From positions 1 through 15,201 of the forward strand of contig SLHK01000067.1 of assembly GCA_007136165.1 (NCBI GenBank): 15,201 nucleotides of DNA, written 5' to 3'. The translations under genes and the position numbers were made by a program. The stretch comes from Syntrophomonadaceae bacterium (GTDB taxonomy: Bacteria; Bacillota; Dethiobacteria; PWVN01). The notes under the pieces are model-generated. The model was given only the letters and a program-made list of their open reading frames with translations, had not been told where the DNA came from and did no database searches. Below are positions 1 to 6,653 of the stretch, piece after piece. The stretch's first letter is position 1, and each line of letters begins with the position of its first letter.

Positions 1-455
1 ACATGTATGAACGGTCCGGCAGCAGTCTGCGCCGGGTGGCGGAAGGGACCCGGCAGTTTGACCACGGCCTGAACGATTTCTACGATACCTCCGGGGAGAC
101 CCTGCGCCGGGTGGCGGAGGGGACCACCCGCTTCGAAGAAGGCATTAATACCGCCTATGATGAGTCAGGACGGGTCATGCGGAGGATGGCCGACGGGACA
201 AAGCAGTTTGACGCCAGTTTGAACGATATCTATGACGAGTCAGGCCGGGCCATGCGGGAGATGGCGGAAGATATGCGGCAGTTTGAAGGCGACAGGGAAC
301 CCCGGAAGGGGAAGAAGGGGGGCTTGTTGGACCGGGTGCTCCATTGGACTCCCGCGGATTTCAACATCAAAAACTTAAACTTTGATACCCTGCTCCTGGC
401 CGTTATGCTGGCCATATTCCTCATCGTCCTGGTATATTTTTCTGCCGTTCATTAA
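1..455 (+). CDS. C-terminal part of a membrane protein with 25-residue repeats and the shared antiporter-type tail (5' end outside window)
   Basis: The reading frame is open to the left edge, so only the last ~150 residues are seen; the ATG at position 3 lies inside a repeat and has no visible upstream context, so it is unlikely to be the true start. The visible part has three blocks. First come four tandem copies of a 25-residue unit (6-80, 81-155, 156-230, 231-290) of the form YDxSGxxxRRxAxGTxxFDxxLNxx, predicted amphipathic helix. Then comes a basic linker (residues ~97-115, rich in K, R and G). Last is a helix, residues 117-150, starting PADFNIKNLNFDTLLLA and ending two residues before the stop. 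The same last helix closes the next two proteins, which are NuoL/M/N-like, so this is probably a third antiporter-like subunit of the same complex. That is inference: no antiporter domain is visible here. A stand-alone scaffold protein with the same tail is the alternative. Confidence 0.75.
   Translation, partial: MYERSGSSLRRVAEGTRQFDHGLNDFYDTSGETLRRVAEGTTRFEEGINTAYDESGRVMRRMADGTKQFDASLNDIYDESGRAMREMAEDMRQFEGDREPRKGKKGGLLDRVLHWTPADFNIKNLNFDTLLLAVMLAIFLIVLVYFSAVH
6..290 (+). repeat. Four in-frame 75-bp (25-aa) coding repeats
   Basis: Units begin with Y(D/E) at 6, 81, 156 and 231, exactly 75 bp apart; the fourth stops after about 20 residues (at ~290). Fixed positions are Tyr1, Gly5, an Arg or Met/Leu pair at 8-10, Ala12, Phe18 and Asn23. 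Single, more diverged copies of the unit occur near the C-termini of the next two proteins (FDTNINTLYENMGR and FDGKLNYLFDAMGR), which suggests local amplification of an ancestral module. Confidence 0.85.
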
Positions 456-480
456 GGGCCCGTCCCCGGGGCAGCTTTAA

Positions 481-518
481 GTTAACATAACTGGGGTCAG
501 GCTTGAGTTATTTACTTA
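481..518 (+). repeat. 38-bp direct repeat, copy 1
   Basis: Begins GTTAACATAACT and ends GAGTTATTTACTTA. It starts 25 bp after the stop of the first gene. It is identical over 38 bp to 4836-4873 and differs by one base from 4879-4915. Its ends form an imperfect inverted repeat (ATAACT / AGTTAT around a 13-nt loop containing GGTCAGGCTTG), so it could fold as a short hairpin. Repeats of this look are, as I recall, associated with Y1/REP-associated transposases in several bacteria; no transposase is present here. Confidence 0.85.
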
Positions 519-541
519 TTCGCGGCGGCTAAACCTGTGAA

Positions 542-570
542 TTGACTTGAGAATTTACAGGTGTTATACT
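542..570 (+). promoter_or_regulatory. Sigma-A promoter with extended -10, upstream of the second gene
   Basis: TTGACT (542-547), 17-bp spacer, TATACT (565-570), with a TG dinucleotide at 562-563 giving an extended -10. Transcription should begin near 577. It lies 24 bp past direct repeat copy 1 and about 220 bp before the second gene, which gives that gene and its downstream neighbour their own promoter and a long untranslated leader. Confidence 0.75.
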
Positions 571-576
571 ACGAAT

Positions 577-788
577 AACTTAGCAAGGGAGGATTGGGGT
601 AGAGGAGAAGCTGTTCCCACCGGAGGGAAACTGGCTGGAATGCTTTATCGCCAGGGAAAACTACAGGAAGTGAAGTGGGACAATTCAGAAATCTCGTATT
701 TGATGTCGCCTCAGCCGGTGCCCTTCGCATGAGGCGATATTCCAAGGCTTCTCATGTATTCCGGTGGAACTAGAGCTGCCCCGCTGGC
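577..788 (+). promoter_or_regulatory. ~210-nt leader with a stable hairpin and a coupled 12-codon ORF
   Basis: Between the promoter and the ATG at 789 there is no convincing gene. A perfect 8-bp stem, TCGCCTCA (706-713) with TGAGGCGA (730-737), extends to 11 pairs (703-740) if one G-U pair is allowed; no T-run follows, so it is not an intrinsic terminator. A 12-codon frame, ATG 754 to TGA 790-792 (peptide MYSGGTRAAPLA), has a weak AAGG six bases upstream and overlaps the next start as ATGA. The downstream gene has no good ribosome binding site of its own, so translation may depend on coupling to this mini-ORF. A stem CTGGC/GCCAG lies near 630-655. I could not match the leader to a known riboswitch. 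Regulatory function is inference. Confidence 0.35.
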
Positions 789-2642
789 ATGAATATTTTC
801 TCGTACTTCATTATCTATGCACTGCTATCCGTCCCCCTGGTCATTTTTTTGCCTTTCAGGTGGAGGCGGCTTCTTTTGGTGCTTACCGTCTTATGGATGT
901 TTGGTATGGCCTTTCACATCCTCTCGGGGGCCCCCCTGGGCAGTGCCTCCATGCTGTACTTCTTTGAAAGTATCGGCCTTCCCTCCATGGAGCTGCAGGA
1001 GCACCCTTTGAGCAGAATTGCCGCTTTCGGGTTTGTCTTCGTGGGGGCCCTGGCTTTGCTGTACGGCCTTGATGCCTCCAAAGGCAGCGAGCAGGCCGCT
1101 GCCCTGGTGGGGATAGCCAGCGCCCTGGGCATAGTTTTTTCCGCCAACTTCATAACCCTCTTCATTTTCTGGGAACTGCTGACCCTTTCCACCTCGGGGC
1201 TGATTTTTCTGAAGAACACCCCCCAGTCCATCATTTCCGGCTACAAATTTCTCCTCTTCCATGTGGTGGGGGGGCTTTTGATGCTCCTGGGTATCGCAGA
1301 GCACTATGTGGCCACAGAGTCTTTTTCCCTGACTGTTCCTGAGGCAGGCCTGACGTTTTTCATACTGGCCGTGGGGTTCAAGGCGGCCTTTTTACCCTTT
1401 CATGTATGGGTGGCCTGGGGTTATCCGGCGGCTTCTTTCACTTCCAGCGTGGTCCTGGCGGGGCTGACCACCAAGATTGGCGTCTATGCCCTGAGCCGGC
1501 TGATCCCTCCCAGTGAGCTGATTACTTTAATCGGTGCCTCCATGGCGGTTTTCGGTTTTTCCTGTGCCCTGCTCCAAAAAGACCTGCGGCGGCTCCTTTC
1601 TTACCATATTATCAGCCAGGTGGGCTACATGGTGGCAGCGGTGGCGGTGGGCACCACCAAATCCGTGGACGCCGGCCTTCTTCACCTGGTTAACCATATG
1701 CTGTATAAGGCCTTGCTGTTCATGAGCGTCGGTTCCCTTATCCATGCTACCGGAACGGGGAATGTGCATGAACTCCTGCACCAGGAAAAAGGCGCCCCTG
1801 AGGAGAGGCAGCCTGTCTGGAGGGCCCTTCCCCTGGCAACCACCGGGGCCGTGGTGGGGGCCCTGGCCATTGCCGGTACCCCCATGTTTAACGGCTATGT
1901 GAGCAAGTATCTCCTGAAGTATGCCATGTACGGCCTGGGGCCGGCAGAATACATGCTGCTGGTGGCAGGCATAGGGACGTCCATTTCCTTCTGCAAATTT
2001 GTTTACCTGGGCTTTATAAAACCCCGGGTGGTCATTAAAAGGCCCGCAAAAAAAACCATGGACCTCGCCATTCTGTTAGTCTCCGCCGTTTGTATTATGT
2101 TCGGTATTTTCCCTGTCCTGGTGGAACCGCTGCTTCCCTCCGGAGCGAGCATAAGCGTGTACTCTTTCAGCGGGGTTGCTGCCTCACTGCAGATAATTTT
2201 AGCGGGTGTGGTCATCTTTATTATCGCTTACAGGGTGCTGGAAGCGGGTATTAAAATCCCTCCCTGGGTAAGTGTGGAGTTCCTGGTCTACCTGCCCGCC
2301 TTATATGCATCGAGAAAAGCCTGTGAGCTCACAACTCTTTTTGATACCAATATAAATACCCTCTATGAAAATATGGGCAGAACCAGCAAGGATGCCTGCA
2401 ATTATGTGGGCGTCCTGGACAGCAACCTGGATTATTCCGGTGAAAGGCCTGAAAAATCAAGAGACGGGGAGGAGAAACCGGAAGAGGGGCCGGAAAAGAA
2501 AAAGGAGTTCGCCTTTCTGGGCAGATTCCGGTGGGTCCCGGCAGACTTCAACATTAAAAACCTCAACTTTGATACGCTGTTACTGGCTTTTATGCTGGCC
2601 ATCTTCTTAATGACCCTGGTCTATTTCTCTGCGTTTCAGTAG
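789..2642 (+). CDS. NuoL/M/N-like (complex I / Mrp antiporter family) ion-translocating membrane subunit with C-terminal extension
   Basis: A 617-residue polytopic protein of the proton-conducting transporter family (PF00361 type), which moves H+ or Na+ as part of complex I, Mrp antiporters or membrane-bound hydrogenases. Key ionisable residues sit in the expected helices: Glu129 in FWELLTL, Lys198 in GFKAAFLPFHVW, His303 and Lys307 in NHMLYKALLF, Lys373 in FNGYVSKYLL. The antiporter core ends near residue 480. Residues 491-617 form an extension not usual for the family: PPWVSVE, then FDTNINTLYENMGRTSKDA, a charged linker, and a last helix beginning PADFNIKN (584). The extension is homologous to the end of the next protein. 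The ATG at 789 is the only start after an in-frame TAG at 771-773; it has no clear ribosome binding site and overlaps a mini-ORF stop (ATGA). Which complex it belongs to cannot be told from this window. Confidence 0.85.
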   Translation: MNIFSYFIIYALLSVPLVIFLPFRWRRLLLVLTVLWMFGMAFHILSGAPLGSASMLYFFESIGLPSMELQEHPLSRIAAFGFVFVGALALLYGLDASKGSEQAAALVGIASALGIVFSANFITLFIFWELLTLSTSGLIFLKNTPQSIISGYKFLLFHVVGGLLMLLGIAEHYVATESFSLTVPEAGLTFFILAVGFKAAFLPFHVWVAWGYPAASFTSSVVLAGLTTKIGVYALSRLIPPSELITLIGASMAVFGFSCALLQKDLRRLLSYHIISQVGYMVAAVAVGTTKSVDAGLLHLVNHMLYKALLFMSVGSLIHATGTGNVHELLHQEKGAPEERQPVWRALPLATTGAVVGALAIAGTPMFNGYVSKYLLKYAMYGLGPAEYMLLVAGIGTSISFCKFVYLGFIKPRVVIKRPAKKTMDLAILLVSAVCIMFGIFPVLVEPLLPSGASISVYSFSGVAASLQIILAGVVIFIIAYRVLEAGIKIPPWVSVEFLVYLPALYASRKACELTTLFDTNINTLYENMGRTSKDACNYVGVLDSNLDYSGERPEKSRDGEEKPEEGPEKKKEFAFLGRFRWVPADFNIKNLNFDTLLLAFMLAIFLMTLVYFSAFQ

Positions 2643-2643
2643 G

Positions 2644-2660
2644 GAGGGCAGGAAGCCCTC
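2644..2660 (+). other. Small intergenic hairpin
   Basis: GAGGGC (2644-2649) pairs with GCCCTC (2655-2660) around a 5-nt loop directly after the stop of the second gene. No T-run follows, so it is not a classical terminator; it could protect the 3' end or process the transcript between the two antiporter-like genes. No promoter was recognised in the 102-bp gap, so co-transcription with the third gene is likely. Confidence 0.3.
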
Positions 2661-2728
2661 TATAGCCATTTGATCATGGTGGATTAGCCGGATCCTTACA
2701 CTCCAGCCTTTATCTTGATTTGGTCCGT

Positions 2729-2735
2729 AAGGAGG
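2729..2735 (+). promoter_or_regulatory. Ribosome binding site that fixes the GTG start at 2745
   Basis: AAGGAGG, nine bases before a GTG at 2745. The frame is also open from a TTG at 2715, but that codon lies upstream of this site and lacks one of its own, so the GTG is the likely start and the longer version (10 extra residues) is rejected. Confidence 0.8.
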
Positions 2736-2744
2736 CAGAAGATC

Positions 2745-4835
2745 GTGTTTAACCCGGAAGGGCTTTGGGATGCATCAAATTACCTGGTGTCAGCGGCGCC
2801 TCTTATCATAATAGCGCTGCCCCTGATAGGTTCCCTGGCGCTCCTTTTCGCCGGGAATTACGGGGATAGGGTGAGAAACCCGGTAGTATTGGCGGTAACG
2901 GCCCTTACCCTGCTGCTGGTTGCCGCCCAGTACCCCCTGCTGGCCCGGGGGCCTCTTTTCTACTCCCTGGAGATAATCGAGGGGTTTAGATTTATTCTAA
3001 AGGTCGACTACCTGAGCTTTTTTCTAAGCCTTCTCTTTTCATTGATCTGGTTTTTGGCAGCCCTCTTTGGCACCGTCTATTTCGCCGGGTCCCACGCCAA
3101 AACCCGTTTTTATGTCTTTTTTCTTTCCACCCTGGGGCATGCCCTGGGGGTGGTTTTGGCCGGCGACCTGCTGAGCTTTTTCCTCTTTTTCGAACTGATG
3201 ACTTTAAGCTCCTTTGTCCTCTTTATCCACAACCAGACACCGGAAGCACTGAAGGCGGGCATTCTCTACATTTTTATGGGAATTATGGGCGGCCTTTCCC
3301 TTCTGGCGGGCCTGTTTTTAATCTACCACGCCACGGGCTCCCTGGATATGGTGCCGCTGCTGCCGGACCTTCTCGAAGCGGGGGCTAATGTACCGTTAAT
3401 CGTCGTCTTCTTCCTGCTGGGCTTTGGCATCAAGATGGGGATGGTGCCTCTGCATATCTGGATGCCCAAGGCTTACGCTGCAGCCCCTTCCCCGGTGAAT
3501 GCCCTTTCCTCTGCTGTCATGCTGAAGGTGGGGGCCTACGGCTTGATCCGGGTCCTGCTGCTGCTTACCGGGCCCGACACGGCCCTTTCCCCCACAGAAC
3601 CGGTGGTCCGGGGCCTGGGTTTGCTGGTCCTGTGGCTGGGGGTTATCACCATGGTGACGGGAGCCCTCATGGCCCTGTTCCAGAGCCACGGCCACCGGAT
3701 TTTGGCCTGCAGCAGCATAAGCCAGATGGGGTATATTATGGTAGGTATTGGCGCCGCCGCATACCTGGGGGTCAACGGGGCCATGGGTTATGCCGGGGCC
3801 ATGTTCCACATGGCCAACCATGCCTTTCTCAAGGGGGGGCTTTTTCTGCTCCTGGGGGCCCTGTACCTGCAGACCCGGGAACTGGATATGTCTTTAATTA
3901 AGGGGGCGGGGAGAAGGATGCCGTTTCTCATGGGGGTTTTCCTCCTGGCCTCTTTTGGCATGGGGGGAGTGCCCGGGTTCAACGGCTACATCAGCAAGAC
4001 CCTCCTGCACCACGCCCTGGTAAAGGCCTATGAACTCCAGTCGGATCCGGGGTTATGGGTGGCCGAGAAGCTCTTTATGCTGGGGAGCGCCCTCACGGTA
4101 TGCTACTTTATTAAATTCTTCCTGGCCCTCTTCGGGGGCGAAGGTGCGGCGGCCCCCCGGGAGGCCCTTCCCCCGGCGCCACTCCTGAAGGGCGTGCTGG
4201 CCGTCTTCGGAGGAACCTTTCTGGCCCTGGGGCTTTTCCCCAACTTTCTTTATGAGAAATTCATACTGCCCTCCCTGGGCTCCTTTGCTTTCGACCCGGC
4301 AAATATAGCCACATACCTGGAAGGGATTAACTTTTTTGCAGGGGCAGACCTGCTGTCTGCGGCTGTGGTGCTGGCCCTGGGCACCCTTATTTACGCCCTG
4401 GGAAGCCGCTACGGGTGGTCTACTTTTTCTCCCCCCTCCTGGATGAGCGTGGAGGCCATCTTCTATGGGCCGGCGGTTCGCCTGGCCACCTACATTGCCT
4501 GCCGGGGAGGGACCTATTTTGACGGCAAGCTGAACTACCTTTTTGACGCCATGGGAAGAACCACCATCGATGCGTGCAAGTATGTGGGCGCCCTGGACGG
4601 CTCTACCGGCTATACCGAAGATACGGCGGCCCGGCGGCAGGCGGCCGCCGGAAAAACCTGTGACGGCGAGGACCAAGAAGAGGAAAGGAAAATCCCGCAA
4701 AAGAGCCTTTTGGGCATATTCAAGTGGACTCCCGGGGAGTTCAACATTAAGAACATAAATTTTGATACCCTGCTGCTGGCTTTTATGCTGGCAATATTCC
4801 TTATAGTCCTGGTCTATATGTCCGCCTCCCAGTAA
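2745..4835 (+). CDS. NuoL/M/N-like (complex I / Mrp antiporter family) ion-translocating membrane subunit with C-terminal extension
   Basis: A 696-residue polytopic protein of the same superfamily as its upstream neighbour. Conserved charged positions: Glu150 in FFELMTLSSF, Lys230 in GFGIKMGMVPLHIWMPKAYA, His359 and Lys363 in MANHAFLKGGLF, Lys418 in FNGYISKTLL. The MPKAYAAAPSPVNA-type sequence after Lys230 is close to NuoM/NuoL and MrpA/MrpD proteins. The C-terminal extension, residues 563-696, begins PPSWMSVE, has the amphipathic unit FDGKLNYLFDAMGRTTIDA (592-610), a charged linker rich in R, K and E, and the last helix starting PGEFNIKNINFDTLLLA at 663. GTG start chosen from the AAGGAGG at 2729. 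It is followed at once by two direct repeats and then a strong terminator, so it is the last gene of its transcript. Ion specificity and electron-transfer partner are unknown. Confidence 0.88.
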   Translation: MFNPEGLWDASNYLVSAAPLIIIALPLIGSLALLFAGNYGDRVRNPVVLAVTALTLLLVAAQYPLLARGPLFYSLEIIEGFRFILKVDYLSFFLSLLFSLIWFLAALFGTVYFAGSHAKTRFYVFFLSTLGHALGVVLAGDLLSFFLFFELMTLSSFVLFIHNQTPEALKAGILYIFMGIMGGLSLLAGLFLIYHATGSLDMVPLLPDLLEAGANVPLIVVFFLLGFGIKMGMVPLHIWMPKAYAAAPSPVNALSSAVMLKVGAYGLIRVLLLLTGPDTALSPTEPVVRGLGLLVLWLGVITMVTGALMALFQSHGHRILACSSISQMGYIMVGIGAAAYLGVNGAMGYAGAMFHMANHAFLKGGLFLLLGALYLQTRELDMSLIKGAGRRMPFLMGVFLLASFGMGGVPGFNGYISKTLLHHALVKAYELQSDPGLWVAEKLFMLGSALTVCYFIKFFLALFGGEGAAAPREALPPAPLLKGVLAVFGGTFLALGLFPNFLYEKFILPSLGSFAFDPANIATYLEGINFFAGADLLSAAVVLALGTLIYALGSRYGWSTFSPPSWMSVEAIFYGPAVRLATYIACRGGTYFDGKLNYLFDAMGRTTIDACKYVGALDGSTGYTEDTAARRQAAAGKTCDGEDQEEERKIPQKSLLGIFKWTPGEFNIKNINFDTLLLAFMLAIFLIVLVYMSASQ

Positions 4836-4873
4836 GTTAACATAACTGGGGTCAGGCTTGAGTTATTTACTTA
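4836..4873 (+). repeat. 38-bp direct repeat, copy 2
   Basis: Begins on the base after the stop codon of the second complete antiporter-like gene and is identical over 38 bp to 481-518. Together with copy 1 it brackets the two complete antiporter-like genes. Confidence 0.85.
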
Positions 4874-4878
4874 CTCAT

Positions 4879-4915
4879 GTTAACATAACTGGTGTCAGGC
4901 TTGAGTTATTTACTT
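4879..4915 (+). repeat. Direct repeat, copy 3 (one mismatch)
   Basis: Follows copy 2 after a 5-bp gap (43-bp period). It has GGTG where copies 1 and 2 have GGGG and shares 37 positions. Tandem head-to-tail arrangement is typical of REP-like elements. Confidence 0.85.
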
Positions 4916-4942
4916 CCCGGTCTTGAGTGATAAAATTGTTCT

Positions 4943-4982
4943 GGGGCCGGGCCTGCTGCGGCAGGCCGGAACCCCTTTTTTT
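4943..4982 (+). terminator. Strong rho-independent terminator after the antiporter-like genes
   Basis: GGGG (4943-4946) pairs with CCCC (4972-4975), and inside it GGCCTGC pairs with GCAGGCC around a TGCG loop. A run of seven T follows (4976-4982). It separates the antiporter-like transcript from apbE. Confidence 0.9.
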
Positions 4983-4983
4983 C

Positions 4984-5012
4984 TTGCTTATACGGGTGCT
5001 AAATGTTACTAT
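4984..5012 (+). promoter_or_regulatory. Sigma-A promoter for the apbE operon
   Basis: TTGCTT (4984-4989), 17-bp spacer, TACTAT (5007-5012), with TG at 5004-5005 as an extended -10. The -35 box begins two bases after the T-run of the preceding terminator. Transcription should begin near 5019, about 43 nt before apbE. Confidence 0.65.
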
Positions 5013-5061
5013 AGTGAATGGTCCCTCGGGCATAAGATTGAGGAAATAAGGTGAGGCAGGT

Positions 5062-6090
5062 ATGCTGAAAAGAAATAGAGGAATTCTGGGGGGGCTGGCC
5101 CTGGTGGCCATCCTGGCCGTCTGGTACTTTGCCGGCGCCGGTGCCGGCCCCGTGGAAGTCGACCACCAGCAGTTTGGTATCATGGATACCGTCATTAATG
5201 TCAGGGTTTATGCCCAAAGCCAGCGGCAGGGGGAAGAGGCCATCGACCAGGTCCTGTCCCTCATGGAAGAGCTGGAGGGGGAGCTCTCCCGGCATATTCC
5301 CGGGAGCCCCGTGGATGAAATCAACCGGAGGGCCGGCCGGGAACCCGTTGAGGTCCCGGACAGCGTCCTCTATGTGGTGGAGCAGGCCCTGGAAACCGCC
5401 GGGGAGACGGGGGGGGCCTTTGACATTACCGTGGCACCCCTTCTGGACCTGTGGGCCTTCGGCACGGAACATGCCCGCATACCGGCGGAAGGGGAAATCC
5501 GGGAAAGGCTTCCCTATGTGGACTATACCGGGGTCCAGGTGGACCGGGCAGCGGGCCGGGTTTTCCTGCCCCGGGAAGGGATGTCCATTGACCTGGGGGG
5601 CGTGGCCAAGGGATATGTGGTGGACCGGAGCATTTTGGCCCTCAAGGATATGGGTTTTGAAAGCGCATACCTGGACGCCGGCGGCGATATCCGGGTAATG
5701 GGAGAAAAGCCCGACGGCACCCCCTGGCGCATCGGCATCCGGCATCCCCGGGACCGCACCAAAATCTATGCCGTCCTCTCCCTGGGGCCGGACCTGGCAG
5801 TGGTAACTTCCGGGGACTACCAGCGCTTCTTCGAAGAGGCCGGGCGGCGGTATCACCACATCCTGGATCCCGAAACGGGCTATCCTGCCGAAGAAGGGGT
5901 TATCAGCGCCACGGTCATTGCCTCCGACACCATTACCGCCGACATCCTGTCCACCGCCTTTGTGGTTCTGGGAGTTGCCGAGAGCCTGGAAATTGCGGAA
6001 AGGATGCCGGGAGTGGAGGCGGTCCTCATTACCCAAGACCTGGAGGCCCACATGTCTTCGGGGGTAAAAGATATCATCGAACTACAGTAG
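5062..6090 (+). CDS. apbE: FAD:protein FMN transferase (ApbE)
   Basis: 342 residues, the usual size. ApbE enzymes cleave FAD and attach FMN through a phosphodiester bond to Thr/Ser of extracytoplasmic flavoproteins such as RnfG/NqrC and FMN-binding-domain proteins. One N-terminal membrane helix (about residues 8-26) follows a basic start; there is no lipobox cysteine, so the protein should be anchored by the helix with the enzyme outside the membrane. Family motifs: FDITVAPLLDLWAFG, SIDLGGVAKGY (Asp177, Lys183), YLDAGGDIRV, TSGDYQRFF, YHHILDPETGYP (264-275), and the metal-site segment TADILSTAF with Asp294 and Thr298. AAGGTGAGG five bases before the ATG supports the start. No flavinylation target is encoded in the window; the adjacent Gx-type gene is a common neighbour of apbE in Clostridia. 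Confidence 0.95.
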   Translation: MLKRNRGILGGLALVAILAVWYFAGAGAGPVEVDHQQFGIMDTVINVRVYAQSQRQGEEAIDQVLSLMEELEGELSRHIPGSPVDEINRRAGREPVEVPDSVLYVVEQALETAGETGGAFDITVAPLLDLWAFGTEHARIPAEGEIRERLPYVDYTGVQVDRAAGRVFLPREGMSIDLGGVAKGYVVDRSILALKDMGFESAYLDAGGDIRVMGEKPDGTPWRIGIRHPRDRTKIYAVLSLGPDLAVVTSGDYQRFFEEAGRRYHHILDPETGYPAEEGVISATVIASDTITADILSTAFVVLGVAESLEIAERMPGVEAVLITQDLEAHMSSGVKDIIELQ

Positions 6091-6098
6091 AGAGGTGA
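6091..6098 (+). promoter_or_regulatory. Ribosome binding site that fixes the ATG start at 6107
   Basis: AGAGGTGA, eight bases before ATG 6107. An in-frame GTG at 6095 lies inside this site and so is an unlikely start. Confidence 0.65.
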
Positions 6099-6106
6099 CA
6101 GACATA

Positions 6107-6652
6107 ATGCAGACAAAAAGATTGGTTAACATCGCCCTGTTGCTTACCTTTGCCGTGGTCATTCATACCGTGGAATCCGTCATCCCCGTACCCCTGCCCG
6201 TCCCCGGCGCCAAGCTGGGGCTGGCCAATATAATCACCCTCCTGGCCCTGTATTTTTACGGGTTGGGCAGCGGTATGACGGTGGCGATCCTGCGGAGTAT
6301 TCTGGGCAGTATCTTCGCAGGCCAATTCCTGGGCTACGGGTTTTTCTTCAGCCTGGCCGGCGGCATTTTGAGCACCCTGGTCATGGCGGGCTTTCTGTAT
6401 CTGGAAAAACGAAACAAAGTAAGCCTGATTTCCGTTAGTATAGTAGGGGCGGTCAGCCACAATACAGCCCAGGTGGTGACGGCGGCCTTCCTCATCGGAA
6501 ATTATTACCTCATCAGCATGTATCTGCCCCTGCTTCTTGTCCTGGCCCTGCCCACCGGGTTCTTTACGGGGCTGGCGGCCCTCTACCTGCGGCAAGCCCT
6601 GCAGCGGGTGATTCCCGAGACGGGAAGCGCCGGCGCGGGGCAGGAGGTTTGA
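6107..6652 (+). CDS. Gx transporter / heptaprenyl diphosphate synthase component I family membrane protein (ECF S-component-like)
   Basis: About 181 residues with five or six hydrophobic segments. The pattern VIPVPLPVPGAKLGLANI, followed by LALYFYGLGSGMTVAILRSILGSIFAGQF and a later GAVSHNTAQV segment, is characteristic of the Pfam family named Hpre_diP_synt_I and resembles substrate-binding S components of ECF transporters. Despite the name, the polyprenyl synthase role is doubtful for most members; position next to apbE suggests transport of a flavin- or quinone-related compound, which is inference. It starts 16 bp after apbE, and its last codons contain the GGAGG that serves maf one base downstream, so the three genes are probably translated from one message. 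An in-frame GTG at 6095 is a less likely start. Confidence 0.85.
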   Translation: MQTKRLVNIALLLTFAVVIHTVESVIPVPLPVPGAKLGLANIITLLALYFYGLGSGMTVAILRSILGSIFAGQFLGYGFFFSLAGGILSTLVMAGFLYLEKRNKVSLISVSIVGAVSHNTAQVVTAAFLIGNYYLISMYLPLLLVLALPTGFFTGLAALYLRQALQRVIPETGSAGAGQEV

Positions 6653-6653
6653 G

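Noticed and set aside
458..472. GCCC/GGGC hairpin after the first gene as a terminator
   Set aside because: Only a 4-bp stem with a 7-nt loop and no T-run.
547..732. 61-codon frame starting at TTG in the leader region
   Set aside because: It starts inside the -35/-10 spacer region of a strong promoter, has no ribosome binding site, and its sequence resembles no family I know.
703..740. Hairpin spanning the TGA at 730-732 as a selenocysteine insertion element
   Set aside because: The TGA sits in the 3' arm of the stem instead of just before it, and the upstream frame is not a credible gene.
761..775. GGTGGAAC motif resembling the T-box antiterminator core
   Set aside because: The rest of the T-box consensus (ACCGCG) does not follow, no terminator T-run is present before the gene, and no Stem I signatures were found.
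4053..4700. 215-residue frame on the - strand opposite the third antiporter-like gene
   Set aside because: Shadow of a clear membrane-protein gene; no promoter or ribosome binding site seen.
4836..4915. Two copies of the direct repeat as a CRISPR array
   Set aside because: The gap between copies is only 5 bp, a third copy lies 4.3 kb away, and there are no spacers or cas genes.
4999..6051. 350-residue frame on the - strand opposite apbE
   Set aside because: It lies wholly opposite a clear apbE, is rich in Gly/Pro/His as expected of a shadow of GC-rich codons, and has no recognisable domain.
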